A stretch of DNA of 64,000 nt, from positions 310,001 to 374,000 of the forward strand of contig NZ_JAABNT010000002.1 of the NCBI RefSeq assembly GCF_010667575.1, given 5' to 3'. Each line of letters begins with the position of its first letter. The stretch's first letter is position 1. This document shows, piece by piece, positions 25,317 through 34,341 of this stretch. The position numbers and the translations under genes were made by a program. This DNA is from Sulfitobacter sediminilitoris. Lineage in GTDB: Bacteria; Pseudomonadota; Alphaproteobacteria; Rhodobacterales; Rhodobacteraceae. The notes beneath the pieces are model-generated. The model was not told the DNA's origin. It worked only from the letters and a program-made list of their open reading frames with translations, and ran no database searches.

Positions 25317-26720
25317 ATGAACGCCTCAGATTCCATTGCCGAGCTGGATACGATCATCGCCCGCGCACGCGCCGCGCAGAGGCGTTACGAGGCTGAAGGC
25401 AGGCAGGCGCGTTATGACCGTGCGGCACAGGCCGTTGCCTGGGCAATCATGGAACCGGCACGCAACCGCGAACTGGCCGAGCTGGCGGTTCGGACCACCG
25501 GTCTGGGAAATGTGGCTGACAAGATCACCAAGAACCATCGCAAGACGCTGGGCCTGATGCGTGATATCAAGGGCGTTACCACCTTTGGCGTCATCAAGGA
25601 TGACGTTGATACCGGGATTACGGAAATTGCCCGTCCGGTCGGGGTGATCGGGGCGATTGTGCCATCGACCAATCCGGCGGCGACACCGGCGAACAACATC
25701 ATCAACGCGCTGAAATGCGGCAATGCCATCGTGGTCGCCCCGTCGCCCAAGGGCGTTGCGTCATGCGAGCGGCTGCTTGAATTTATCCACGCCGAGTTTG
25801 CAAAGATCGGCGAAGAGCCGGATCTGGTCCAGATGATCCCTGCGCCGGGGTCCAAGGAAAAGACACAGCGCCTGATGGAAACCTGCGACAAGGTCATCGC
25901 TACGGGCAGTCAGAACAACGTGCACCGCGCACAGACCTGCGGCACGCCTGCGGTGGCGGTTGGTGCGGGCAACGTGACCGTGATCGTGGATGAGACCGCA
26001 GACCTTGCCGATGCGGCAGAGAAAATCCGCGCGTCAAAGACATTCGACAATGCAACGTCCTGTTCGTCAGAGAATGCGGTGGTCGTCGTCGATGCCGTCT
26101 ATGATGCTTTTGTTGCCGCTATGGCGCAGGCTGGCGGTGCGCTGGTGGACGATGAACAAACGATCGTGTCCCGGCTGTGGCCCGATGGGCATCTGAACCG
26201 GGAGGTGATCGCACAGGACGCGCCCGATATGATCAAGGCTCTGGGTCTTGAAGGGCAGGTGCCGGAAGGCACGGAATACATCGCCGTGCCGACCTCCGGC
26301 ATCGGTCCCTCGCATCCGTTGAGCGGCGAAAAGCTGAGCCGGGTGCTGGCACTTTACCGCGCATCTGATTTCGACGCGGCGGTTGCGACGACCCGTGACA
26401 TTCAGTTGCACCAGGGCGCCGGACATTCGGTCGGGCTGCACTCCAGTGATCAGGACCGTGTCATGCAGCTTGCCACCTCGATCCCGACCAGCCGTGTGAT
26501 CGTCAATCAGGCGCATACCTTCGCCACCGGCGGGGCCTTTACCAACGGAATGCCGTTTTCGTTGAGCATGGGATGCGGCGCCTGGGGCGGTAACGCGATT
26601 GATGAGAACCTGCATTGGAAACACTTCATGCAGACCACCAAAATCGTCCGGGAAATCCCCCCGCGCGAGCCGTCGCTTGACGATATCTTCGCGGATTACT
26701 GGCAAGAGGCCGGTGCATGA
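25317..26720 (+). CDS. sauS: CoA-acylating aldehyde dehydrogenase, probable sulfoacetaldehyde dehydrogenase SauS
   Basis: A 467-residue aldehyde dehydrogenase of the acylating (EutE/AdhE-like) branch. Evidence is the ARPVGVIGAIVPSTNPAATP motif near residue 105, the nucleotide loop VAVGAGNVTVIVD near 213, and the catalytic cysteine at about 249 in TFDNATSCSSEN. This branch makes or uses acyl-CoA instead of free acid. Next to an AMP-forming CoA ligase and an organic-acid importer, the arrangement matches SauS/SauT of sulfoacetate degradation: sulfoacetyl-CoA is reduced to sulfoacetaldehyde, which Xsc would then cleave. No xsc or pta gene is in this window. Another short acyl-CoA substrate cannot be excluded. 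A longer start 45 bp upstream is open but runs into the hairpin region. Confidence 0.78.
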   Translation: MNASDSIAELDTIIARARAAQRRYEAEGRQARYDRAAQAVAWAIMEPARNRELAELAVRTTGLGNVADKITKNHRKTLGLMRDIKGVTTFGVIKDDVDTGITEIARPVGVIGAIVPSTNPAATPANNIINALKCGNAIVVAPSPKGVASCERLLEFIHAEFAKIGEEPDLVQMIPAPGSKEKTQRLMETCDKVIATGSQNNVHRAQTCGTPAVAVGAGNVTVIVDETADLADAAEKIRASKTFDNATSCSSENAVVVVDAVYDAFVAAMAQAGGALVDDEQTIVSRLWPDGHLNREVIAQDAPDMIKALGLEGQVPEGTEYIAVPTSGIGPSHPLSGEKLSRVLALYRASDFDAAVATTRDIQLHQGAGHSVGLHSSDQDRVMQLATSIPTSRVIVNQAHTFATGGAFTNGMPFSLSMGCGAWGGNAIDENLHWKHFMQTTKIVREIPPREPSLDDIFADYWQEAGA

Positions 26721-28207
26721 AACTCGATCGTGGCTCTCCGCCCGCTGGCACTGTCCGCGACTGGCTGGATGCCCGGGCCGAGGTGGGCGGTACGGCCATC
26801 GTCTTTCCGGAGACCGGTATGACCTTGGATTGGGACGACCTGCGCGATGCAGCGCGCACCTTTGCCATGGGTCTGACCGCTGTGGGCGTTGGCAAGGGCG
26901 AAAGCCTTGCCATCGTCGCACCAAATGGTGCCGAGGCGGTGACCGCGTTTTACGGTGCGCTTTATGGCGGGTTCCGGGCGACGATGATCAATCTGGCGGC
27001 TGGGCTGGACGCGATTGCCTATGCGCTTGAGCATTCCGAGGCGCGTTTTGCCTTTGTTCACGAGACCAGTCGCGCGCTGTTCGACGAAGCCAATGCCAGC
27101 GGCGTTCAGTCTGTTTCGCTGACACCGGGTGGCACAGCCGACCTGCCAGAGCTGGCGCCGACCGACCATGCCCTGCTGATGTATACCTCCGGCACCACCG
27201 GACGGCCCAAAGGTGTGGTGCATACCCACGCAAGTCTGCTGGCCGGGGGATGGACGACAGCCATTGCGCATGATCTGCGCACCGACGACCGGGGTTTTTG
27301 CGTTCTGCCGATCTATCACATCAACGGGCTTTGTGTGACCATGATGGGCAGTTTGATATCCGGCGGATCGCTTTCCATGGTTTCGCGGTTCTCTGCTTCG
27401 CGGTTCTGGGAGCAGGCCGAGGCCAGCGACGTGACATGGTTTTCCGCCGTGCCGACAATCATCTCGCATCTGCTCCACGGCGATGCCGAACCCACGCAGG
27501 CATGCAAGGACCGTATCCGATTTGGTCGGTCGGCGTCTTCCGCCTTGGCTGTTGAGACGCAGTCAGCGTTTGAGAACCGTTTTTCCATCCCGATCATCGA
27601 AACCATGGGATTGACGGAAACCGCGGCGCAAATTCTGTCAAACCCGCTGCCGCCCGGTAGACGCAAAATAGGGTCGCCCGGCTATTCATTCGGGTGCGAA
27701 GTTGAGATCCAGGACCAGAGCGGCGCGCGCGTGCCTCCGGGGACCGAAGGGGAAATTGTCGTTCGCGGGCCGAACGTCTTGCTGGAGTATCTCAAGAACG
27801 CTGACGCCACCTCAGACACCTTTCGTGACGGATGGCTCAGGACCGGAGATTTGGCCAAGATGGACGAAGACGGATATGTCTTTGTGACCGGTCGCCTGAA
27901 AGAGTTGATCATCAAGGGTGGCGAGAACATTGCCCCACGCGAAGTTGACGAGGCGCTGTATTCGCATCCGGACGTTGTCGAGGCTGCTGCGTTTGCGCGG
28001 CCAAGCGGCAGTTATGGCGAAACCATCGAAGCCGCTGTGCGGGTGCGCGAAGGGTCTAACCTGTGCTCCTCTGATCTGATCGAGATTTGCCAAGAGCGGT
28101 TAGGGCGGTTTAAGTCGCCGGATGTTGTGCATTTCATGGATGAATTGCCCAAAGGGCCATCCGGGAAAATTCAGCGTCTTAAGATCGCAGATTTGATTGC
28201 GGTCTAG
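26717..28207 (+). CDS. sauT: AMP-forming acyl-CoA ligase, probable sulfoacetate-CoA ligase SauT
   Basis: A 496-residue ANL-superfamily enzyme. The P-loop core LLMYTSGTTGRPKGVVHTH is near residue 155, the adenylate-binding ETMGLTETAA near 295, the hinge DGWLRTGDLAKMDEDGYVFVTGR near 370, and the C-terminal catalytic lysine in PKGPSGKIQR near 485. It activates a carboxylic acid as acyl-adenylate and then acyl-CoA. The start overlaps the sauS stop by ATGA, so ligase and acylating dehydrogenase are made together, the arrangement known for sulfoacetate use. The specificity is inferred from context. Confidence 0.78.
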   Translation: MKLDRGSPPAGTVRDWLDARAEVGGTAIVFPETGMTLDWDDLRDAARTFAMGLTAVGVGKGESLAIVAPNGAEAVTAFYGALYGGFRATMINLAAGLDAIAYALEHSEARFAFVHETSRALFDEANASGVQSVSLTPGGTADLPELAPTDHALLMYTSGTTGRPKGVVHTHASLLAGGWTTAIAHDLRTDDRGFCVLPIYHINGLCVTMMGSLISGGSLSMVSRFSASRFWEQAEASDVTWFSAVPTIISHLLHGDAEPTQACKDRIRFGRSASSALAVETQSAFENRFSIPIIETMGLTETAAQILSNPLPPGRRKIGSPGYSFGCEVEIQDQSGARVPPGTEGEIVVRGPNVLLEYLKNADATSDTFRDGWLRTGDLAKMDEDGYVFVTGRLKELIIKGGENIAPREVDEALYSHPDVVEAAAFARPSGSYGETIEAAVRVREGSNLCSSDLIEICQERLGRFKSPDVVHFMDELPKGPSGKIQRLKIADLIAV

Positions 28208-28362
28208 CGCAGCTACGGAAATCAAGCGTGCAGGTGCGTCGCTGAAGCTGCCCGTTATGACGCGTGACATGATTACTCCACTCCGAAGAAACCCGTCAGG
28301 CGTGCGCAGAGTTTTCAGAATGCGTCCTTGACTGGCGCATTTTGAGCCACAATGCTCAAGAT

Positions 28363-28746
28363 ATGAGCAGAATAAAAAGACTGCTGATCGCAGCAATGCT
28401 ACTTTCGCCAAGCGCCCTTTGGGCAGGGCCGCAGGATGATTTACCTTGGATATTCACGGCATGTGCAGGCCGGTATTCGGCAGAGATTGAGCATGCGTGG
28501 ATTCTGGGGGGGTCCGAGACCACGCAATACGAAAACCAGAAACAGGCCTTCGTTACTCTGGCAGAGGCGACTGCGCCCGATCCGGGATCACCTGAACTAC
28601 TGAACCACCGGATCGAAGCAAAGTATGCGCAGGCGCGCCTGCTCACGCTTGCCACGTTCCAAACTGACCCTAAACGCGCAAGACTTGCTCAGCGCATGGC
28701 ATCAACGCATATCAATGCCTGCAAAATGCTACTGCTTGGCGGTTAG
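28363..28746 (+). CDS. Small exported protein of unknown function
   Basis: A 127-residue protein with a clear signal peptide (MSRIKRLLIAAMLLSPSALWA). The mature part of about 105 residues is mostly helical, with Cys in FTACAGRYSAEIEHAW near the front and Cys in THINACKMLLLGG at the end, so an intramolecular disulfide joining the two ends is likely. I do not recognise a named family. A TTG 21 bp upstream is also open. It lies alone between sauT and urtA, co-directional with both. A periplasmic accessory role for one of these systems is only a guess. Confidence 0.7.
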   Translation: MSRIKRLLIAAMLLSPSALWAGPQDDLPWIFTACAGRYSAEIEHAWILGGSETTQYENQKQAFVTLAEATAPDPGSPELLNHRIEAKYAQARLLTLATFQTDPKRARLAQRMASTHINACKMLLLGG

Positions 28747-28769
28747 GCCCGGCTGTACATTGCGGATGA

Positions 28770-28814
28770 GCCCAAAAATTAAACTCAAAACCCGGTTCTG
28801 CGAGATTTTTGGGC
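28770..28814 (+). terminator. Inverted repeat downstream of the small exported protein
   Basis: Perfect 10-bp arms GCCCAAAAAT and ATTTTTGGGC, 25 nt apart, starting 24 bp after the stop codon. It could be a terminator or a binding site ahead of urtA. The remaining stretch up to 29039 holds no gene I can support. Confidence 0.4.
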
Positions 28815-29039
28815 GCATCGCTTCAGTCACATCCGCCGGAGGCCCCAAACGACTCCTGTGTCGGCAAGTTTCTGAATACCACCATCATCAGGTCTTTTTT
28901 GTGGACCGACCTGAATGCGCGATGGTGCAGGCCTAGGAACCAAAATCACCATCGCACACCGCAATAGATGCGTAGAGAGCATATGAGACGTTCACGCGTC
29001 GCACGCAAGGCTTTCGCGCATCGCAATAAGGATATCGCG

Positions 29040-30317
29040 ATGTCACCAAAATTCATGAAAACTTCCGCAGCAGCGCTTCTGATTGCCAGCGCAGCACCTG
29101 CCTTGGCCGATTGCCCGATCAAGGTTGGCGTTCTTCATTCCCTGTCCGGCACCATGGCGATCTCGGAAACGACGCTCAAAGACACGATGGAAATGCTGAT
29201 TGATCAGCAGAATGCCGCGGGCGGCGTACTGGGATGTGAGCTTGAAGCCGTGGTCGTTGATCCAGCGTCCGATTGGCCCCTTTTCGCAGAAAAAGCGCGC
29301 GAGCTGCTGACCATTCACGAGGTCGATGTGATCTTTGGCAACTGGACCTCCGTATCGCGCAAATCCGTGCTCCCGGTGATCGAAGAATTGAACGGGCTGC
29401 TGTTCTACCCTGTCCAGTACGAGGGCGAGGAAAGCTCAAAGAACGTCTTTTACACCGGGGCTTCGCCAAACCAGCAGGCGATCCCGGCCACGGACTATTT
29501 CCTTGAAGAGCTGGAAGTTGAGAAATTCGCGCTGTTGGGCACTGACTATGTCTATCCGCGCACCACAAACAACATCCTTGAATCCTATCTCAAGCAGAAA
29601 GGCATTCCCGAAGAAGACATCTTTGTAAACTACACGCCCTTTGGTCACTCCGATTGGTCCAAGATTGTCGCCGATGTCGTGGCCCTGGGTGCGGATGGCA
29701 AGAAGGTCGGCGTGATCTCGACCATCAACGGCGATGCCAATGTGGGATTCTACAAGGAACTCGCCGCTGCGGGTATCTCTGCTGACGATATTCCGGTTGT
29801 CGCCTTCTCGGTCGGTGAAGAAGAGCTCTCCGGTCTGGATACGACAAACCTTGTCGGGCACCTGGCCGCCTGGAACTATTTCCAGTCTGCGGATACCGAG
29901 GCGAACTCTGAGTGGATTGCCGCGTGGAAGGACCGTATGGGCGAAGACCGCGTAACCAATGACCCGATGGAGGCGCATTACATCGGCTTCAACATGTGGG
30001 TGAACGCGGCCGAGGCGGCAGGAACAACCGATGTGGATGCCGTGCGCACGGCAATGTACGGTCAGGAATTCCCAAACCTGACCGGCGGTACGGCGGTGAT
30101 GCTGCCCAACCACCACTTGGCTAAGCCGGTCCTGATCGGTGAAATCCAGGAAGACGGTCAGTTTGACATCATCTCTCAGACCACAGAAGTACCGGGTGAC
30201 GCCTGGACTGATTTCCTGCCGGAATCCGCTGTTTTGACCTCGGATTGGAAGGATCTGGGTTGCGGCATGTACAACACGCAAACCAGCACCTGTGTGCAGA
30301 TCAAGTCCAACTACTGA
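29040..30317 (+). CDS. urtA: Urea ABC transporter substrate-binding protein UrtA
   Basis: A 425-residue periplasmic receptor with a signal peptide ending APALA. It begins IKVGVLHSLSGTMAISETTLKDT, the UrtA/amide-binding hallmark, and has the conserved VFGNWTSVSRKSVLPVIEELNGLLFYPVQYEG region near residue 97. AAGGA precedes the chosen ATG; the frame is open 72 bp further upstream without support. It delivers urea (possibly short amides) to UrtBC. It heads a complete urtABCDE operon and is followed by a hairpin. Confidence 0.95.
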   Translation: MSPKFMKTSAAALLIASAAPALADCPIKVGVLHSLSGTMAISETTLKDTMEMLIDQQNAAGGVLGCELEAVVVDPASDWPLFAEKARELLTIHEVDVIFGNWTSVSRKSVLPVIEELNGLLFYPVQYEGEESSKNVFYTGASPNQQAIPATDYFLEELEVEKFALLGTDYVYPRTTNNILESYLKQKGIPEEDIFVNYTPFGHSDWSKIVADVVALGADGKKVGVISTINGDANVGFYKELAAAGISADDIPVVAFSVGEEELSGLDTTNLVGHLAAWNYFQSADTEANSEWIAAWKDRMGEDRVTNDPMEAHYIGFNMWVNAAEAAGTTDVDAVRTAMYGQEFPNLTGGTAVMLPNHHLAKPVLIGEIQEDGQFDIISQTTEVPGDAWTDFLPESAVLTSDWKDLGCGMYNTQTSTCVQIKSNY

Positions 30318-30335
30318 TCTGAGATCTCAAAACAA

Positions 30336-30363
30336 CCGGGGCGCTGCATGTTCTGCGCCCCGG
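30336..30363 (+). terminator. Hairpin between urtA and urtB
   Basis: A 9-bp perfect stem (CCGGGGCGC / GCGCCCCGG, 10-nt loop) in the 70-bp gap, 18 bp after the urtA stop. Same placement as the hairpins after the other four binding-protein genes of the window. Confidence 0.6.
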
Positions 30364-30387
30364 ACCTGAGACCAAGGGATTTCCTGA

Positions 30388-32346
30388 ATGTTTGTTGTGA
30401 TCCGGCGCATTGCCACCTGTCTTTTGCTTTGTGCTGCGCTGACCTCGACCGCTGTGGCGAAGGAAGCGGACGCCCCTATTCAGACACTGCTGCAAAGCCA
30501 TGGCGCGGAGATCAAGAAATCCTCACGAAAGTCAATCGGCCCGGCCATTGATGCGTTGGCGGCAAGCGGGACACCCGATGCGCAGACCGTGCTGGAACGC
30601 TGGCAGGCGAAAGAGATGTGGTTTCACAAGGACAGCGGGCTGTTCGTGTTCGGTCAGGAGGCCGATGGCGGTGATCTGGCTCTATTCGATGTCGCCGGAG
30701 GGGGCGAGATCGGGACAGCGCCGAAGAAAGACTACAAGCAACTCAAACCCAATTCCGGCATTCGCGGCATGATCGCTGCCGCCCTTGTCCAGTTTCAACT
30801 GAATGCCCCTGATCCCGCAACACGCGCAATTGCGCTTGATGCGATAGAGCGGGATGCAGAGGTTTCTCATCTGGCCGCCCTGCGTGCTTCTATCGGGCCA
30901 GAGAGGGATCTCACGCTCAAGGCGCGCAAGGAACGGATTGAGCGCCTTTTGACCATCAGGTTTGCAGAGGATGACGCCGAGAGGATCGCTGCGATCAGGG
31001 GGTTTTCTGGCGATCTGAGCGTTGATCTGCGCGCGGCGCTGAACCCGCTGGTTCAGACCAAGCTTGAGGTCGCCACGGACCTGCCAGCCGATGCAAAGGT
31101 GGTTCGGGTTGGTAAAGAGCTGGCCCACGATGAGGCCTATGCGCTGCTGGTGGAGCGTGACCTTGCGCCCCCACGTACGGACCCGCAAACACTGCGCGAA
31201 ACCTTGATTGCCAATATCGAGGGCGAGGAAGTCGCAGGCGTCAAGGTGGCAACCCTTGATACTGACGATGCCCGCGCGGCCGTCTACGCCACGCTTGCTG
31301 CGTCAGGCAACGCGCAACCGCTGGTCACCGATGCGGATGTGACCGGCGCGCTGGAACGGTACGTGTTCTTCGAGGTCTTCACCGGCGCGCCGGTGCCGGT
31401 TGCCCTTGCCGCGCAGGCCGCCCTGCATGACATCGAGGCCAAGCTTGCGCTGAGCCAGACGGTTGACCTGGCTCTGGACGGTCTGTCGTTGGCGTCGATC
31501 TATTTTCTTGCTGCCATCGGCCTTGCCATCACCTTTGGCGTGATGGGCGTGATCAACATGGCCCATGGCGAATTCATCATGATGGGCGCCTACACCGGCT
31601 ATGTCGTTCAGCTTTTCGTCCCCGATTATACGTTGTCCATCCTGCTGGCCATTCCGCTGGCTTTTGCCGTCACCTTTGGTGCGGGCGTGGCGATGGAGCG
31701 GTTGGTGATCCGATGGCTCTACCACCGCCCGCTTGAGACGCTGCTTGCCACCTTCGGCGTCTCCATTGCGCTGCAGCAGCTGGCCAAGAATATCTTTGGC
31801 ACGCAGGCGCGGCCGCTGACGGCCCCCGGCTGGTTGGACGGGTCGTTGGTGTTCAATGACGTTATCGCCATCAGCTATATCCGCATCGCGATCTTTGTGC
31901 TGGCCATGATTTTTCTTGCGGTGTTCCTGTTCGTGATGAACCGCACACGGCTGGGGCTTGAGGTGCGCGCGGTCACGCAGAACCCGCGCATGGCTTCGTC
32001 GATGGGGATCAATCCTGACCGCATCAACATGCTGACCTTCGGCTTCGGCTCTGGCATTGCCGGGATCGCGGGCGTTGCGATTGGTCTTTATGCAAAGGTG
32101 ACCTCTGAGATGGGGGCCGATTACATCGTGCAAAGTTTCATGACCGTGGTCGTGGGCGGGGTCGGGAATATCTGGGGTACGCTCTTGGGCGCGACGCTGG
32201 TCGGCACGCTGCAAAAGGGAATTGAATGGCTGAACCCGTCAAACACGCTGGCCGCGCAGACCTACATGATCCTGTTCATCATCCTGTTCATCCAGTTCCG
32301 GCCGCGCGGGATTATCGCGCTCAAAGGCAGGGCGGCGGAGGCGTAA
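30388..32346 (+). CDS. urtB: Urea ABC transporter permease UrtB with large N-terminal periplasmic domain
   Basis: A 652-residue protein. Residues 1-24 are a signal-like segment, about 25-350 a soluble helical region with repeated charged helices (RIERLLTIRF, DDAERIAAIRGF), and about 355-650 a LivH-type permease (GLSLASIYFLAAIGLAITFGVMGVINMAHGEF, then NRTRLGLEVRAVTQNPRMASSMGI). UrtB proteins are known for N-terminal extensions; this one is at the long end. AAGGGA stands before the start. Confidence 0.93.
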   Translation: MFVVIRRIATCLLLCAALTSTAVAKEADAPIQTLLQSHGAEIKKSSRKSIGPAIDALAASGTPDAQTVLERWQAKEMWFHKDSGLFVFGQEADGGDLALFDVAGGGEIGTAPKKDYKQLKPNSGIRGMIAAALVQFQLNAPDPATRAIALDAIERDAEVSHLAALRASIGPERDLTLKARKERIERLLTIRFAEDDAERIAAIRGFSGDLSVDLRAALNPLVQTKLEVATDLPADAKVVRVGKELAHDEAYALLVERDLAPPRTDPQTLRETLIANIEGEEVAGVKVATLDTDDARAAVYATLAASGNAQPLVTDADVTGALERYVFFEVFTGAPVPVALAAQAALHDIEAKLALSQTVDLALDGLSLASIYFLAAIGLAITFGVMGVINMAHGEFIMMGAYTGYVVQLFVPDYTLSILLAIPLAFAVTFGAGVAMERLVIRWLYHRPLETLLATFGVSIALQQLAKNIFGTQARPLTAPGWLDGSLVFNDVIAISYIRIAIFVLAMIFLAVFLFVMNRTRLGLEVRAVTQNPRMASSMGINPDRINMLTFGFGSGIAGIAGVAIGLYAKVTSEMGADYIVQSFMTVVVGGVGNIWGTLLGATLVGTLQKGIEWLNPSNTLAAQTYMILFIILFIQFRPRGIIALKGRAAEA

Positions 32347-32347
32347 T

Positions 32348-33604
32348 ATGGCTGCTATCGCTCTCTCCGCTTCGCGCAGGTCATTTGTCATGCGCTACCC
32401 GTCTGTGGTGATCTTCATCGGCGTGCTGGCCCTCTTTACTCTTGGCGTCACCATCCTTGCCGAAGGGTTCGGCATAGGCGTGATCTCGACCAGTTTCGTC
32501 AAGACGCTGGGCAAGACGCTTTGTCTTTGCCTTGTTGCGCTCGCCATGGATCTCGTCTGGGGCTATTGCGGCATCCTGAGCCTGGGTCACATGGCGTTCT
32601 TCGGGATCGGCGGCTATGCCATCGGCATGTGGCTGATGTACGCCCGCACCGAGATCATCGTGCGCGAGAGCCTCGCAGCCGCCCCCTTACCCCCGACACC
32701 GCAGGAAATTTCCGACGGGATCGCAGGCCAGATCTTTGGCGTGGTGGGTGCGTCCGAGTTCCCGCCGATCTGGGCCTTTGCGCATTCCCTGCCTTTGCAA
32801 CTGGCCGCCGTGGTGCTGGTGCCGGGCCTGATCGCGCTGGTCTTTGGCTGGCTGGCGTTCCGCAGCCGCGTGACAGGCGTTTACCTGTCGATCCTGACGC
32901 AGGCGATGACGCTGGCACTGTCACTTTATCTTTTTCAGAATGACAGCGGGCTGCGCGGCAACAACGGACTGTCGGGGCTTCAGAACCTGCCGGGCTTGTC
33001 TGACGTGCCGCAATCCACGATCTCGATCCTATTCTTCTGGGCGTCGGCGCTGGCACTGGGGCTGGGCTATGTCATTTGCGCGTGGATGGTGTCAGGCAAA
33101 TTCGGCTCCGTCATCCGTGCCATCCGGGATGACGAGGCGCGGGTGCGGTTCCTGGGATACTCGGTCGAAGCCTACAAGCTGTTCATCTTTACCTTTACGG
33201 CTGTGATCGCGGGGATTGCCGGGGCGCTCTATTATCCGCAGGCCGGTATCATCAACCCCGCTGAGATCGCGCCCATCGCGTCGATCTACCTTGCGGTCTG
33301 GGTCGCCATCGGCGGGCGCGGCAGGCTTTATGGTGCTGTGATCGGCGCGGCATTCGTGTCGTTGCTGTCGACGTGGTTCACCGGCGGACAGGCCCCCGAT
33401 ATCAACCTTGGCTTTTACACGGTGCAGTGGGTTGACTGGTGGACGATCCTGCTGGGGCTTTCCTTTGTCGCGGTCACCCTGTTCGCGCCACGCGGCATAG
33501 GCGGGTTGTTCGACCTGATTTCAGAGCGCCGCCACCCGGACCGCAATGGCGCCAGCCTTGGTCCCGATCCGGGCGCGTTGCGGGAAAAGGAGGCAGATCA
33601 GTGA
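32348..33604 (+). CDS. urtC: Urea ABC transporter permease UrtC
   Basis: A 418-residue LivM-type permease with about ten helices: LVWGYCGILSLGHMAFFGIGGYAIGMW near residue 65 and the cytoplasmic coupling loop SVIRAIRDDEARVRFLGY near 255. It begins 1 bp after urtB; an internal ATG (MRYPSV) at 32390 is an alternative start. Its stop overlaps the urtD GTG. Together with UrtB it forms the membrane channel. Confidence 0.94.
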   Translation: MAAIALSASRRSFVMRYPSVVIFIGVLALFTLGVTILAEGFGIGVISTSFVKTLGKTLCLCLVALAMDLVWGYCGILSLGHMAFFGIGGYAIGMWLMYARTEIIVRESLAAAPLPPTPQEISDGIAGQIFGVVGASEFPPIWAFAHSLPLQLAAVVLVPGLIALVFGWLAFRSRVTGVYLSILTQAMTLALSLYLFQNDSGLRGNNGLSGLQNLPGLSDVPQSTISILFFWASALALGLGYVICAWMVSGKFGSVIRAIRDDEARVRFLGYSVEAYKLFIFTFTAVIAGIAGALYYPQAGIINPAEIAPIASIYLAVWVAIGGRGRLYGAVIGAAFVSLLSTWFTGGQAPDINLGFYTVQWVDWWTILLGLSFVAVTLFAPRGIGGLFDLISERRHPDRNGASLGPDPGALREKEADQ

Positions 33605-34341
33605 GCACCTTGCTTGAAGTTTCAGGTGTGTCTGTCTCCTTTGACGGGTTCAAGGCGATCAACAATCTGACGTTCCAGATTAACGATGCCGAAATGCGCG
33701 CGGTCATTGGCCCGAATGGTGCGGGCAAGACCACCTTCATGGACATCATCACCGGCAAGACGCGGCCCGATAGCGGGAGCGTGCTGTGGGGAGAGAAATC
33801 CGTGTCACTTCTTTCCATGTCCGAAAGCCGGATCGCGCAGGAAGGCATCGGTCGCAAGTTTCAGCGCCCCACGGTTTTCGAGGATCAGAGCGTTGCAGAC
33901 AACCTCATGCTGGCGCTGAAAAAGGAGCGGGGTCCGCTTTCGGTGCTGGGCTTCCGTCCGTCCACGACAGACGGCGAGAAGGTCGTCGATCTGGCAGAGC
34001 AGATTGGTCTGGCCACAGCGCTGCACCGCAAATCGGGGGAGCTTTCGCACGGGCAGAAGCAATGGCTTGAGATCGGCATGTTGCTGGCGCAGGAACCGCG
34101 TCTGTTGCTGGTGGACGAACCGGCGGCGGGCATGACCCCGGCAGAGCGCGAACACACGACCGAACTGCTGGTCGAGGCGGCCAAGACCCGGGCGGTTGTT
34201 GTCGTTGAGCACGACATGGAATTCGTGCGCCGGCTGGGCTGCAAGGTCACAGTGCTGCACGAGGGGTCGGTGCTGGCCGAAGGCAGCCTTGACCATGTGA
34301 CATCGGATGAAAAAGTGATCGAGGTATACCTTGGCCGATAA
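33601..34341 (+). CDS. urtD: Urea ABC transporter ATPase UrtD
   Basis: A 246-residue ATPase starting with GTG behind AAAGGAGG; an upstream open stretch inside urtC is a shadow. Walker A GPNGAGKTT is near residue 38, the signature LSHGQKQWLEIGMLL near 143 (SHGQ replaces SGGQ, as common in UrtD), Walker B LLLVDEPAAGMT near 167, and the switch His in VVVEHDMEFV near 203. It drives urea import with UrtE. Confidence 0.95.
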   Translation: MSTLLEVSGVSVSFDGFKAINNLTFQINDAEMRAVIGPNGAGKTTFMDIITGKTRPDSGSVLWGEKSVSLLSMSESRIAQEGIGRKFQRPTVFEDQSVADNLMLALKKERGPLSVLGFRPSTTDGEKVVDLAEQIGLATALHRKSGELSHGQKQWLEIGMLLAQEPRLLLVDEPAAGMTPAEREHTTELLVEAAKTRAVVVVEHDMEFVRRLGCKVTVLHEGSVLAEGSLDHVTSDEKVIEVYLGR

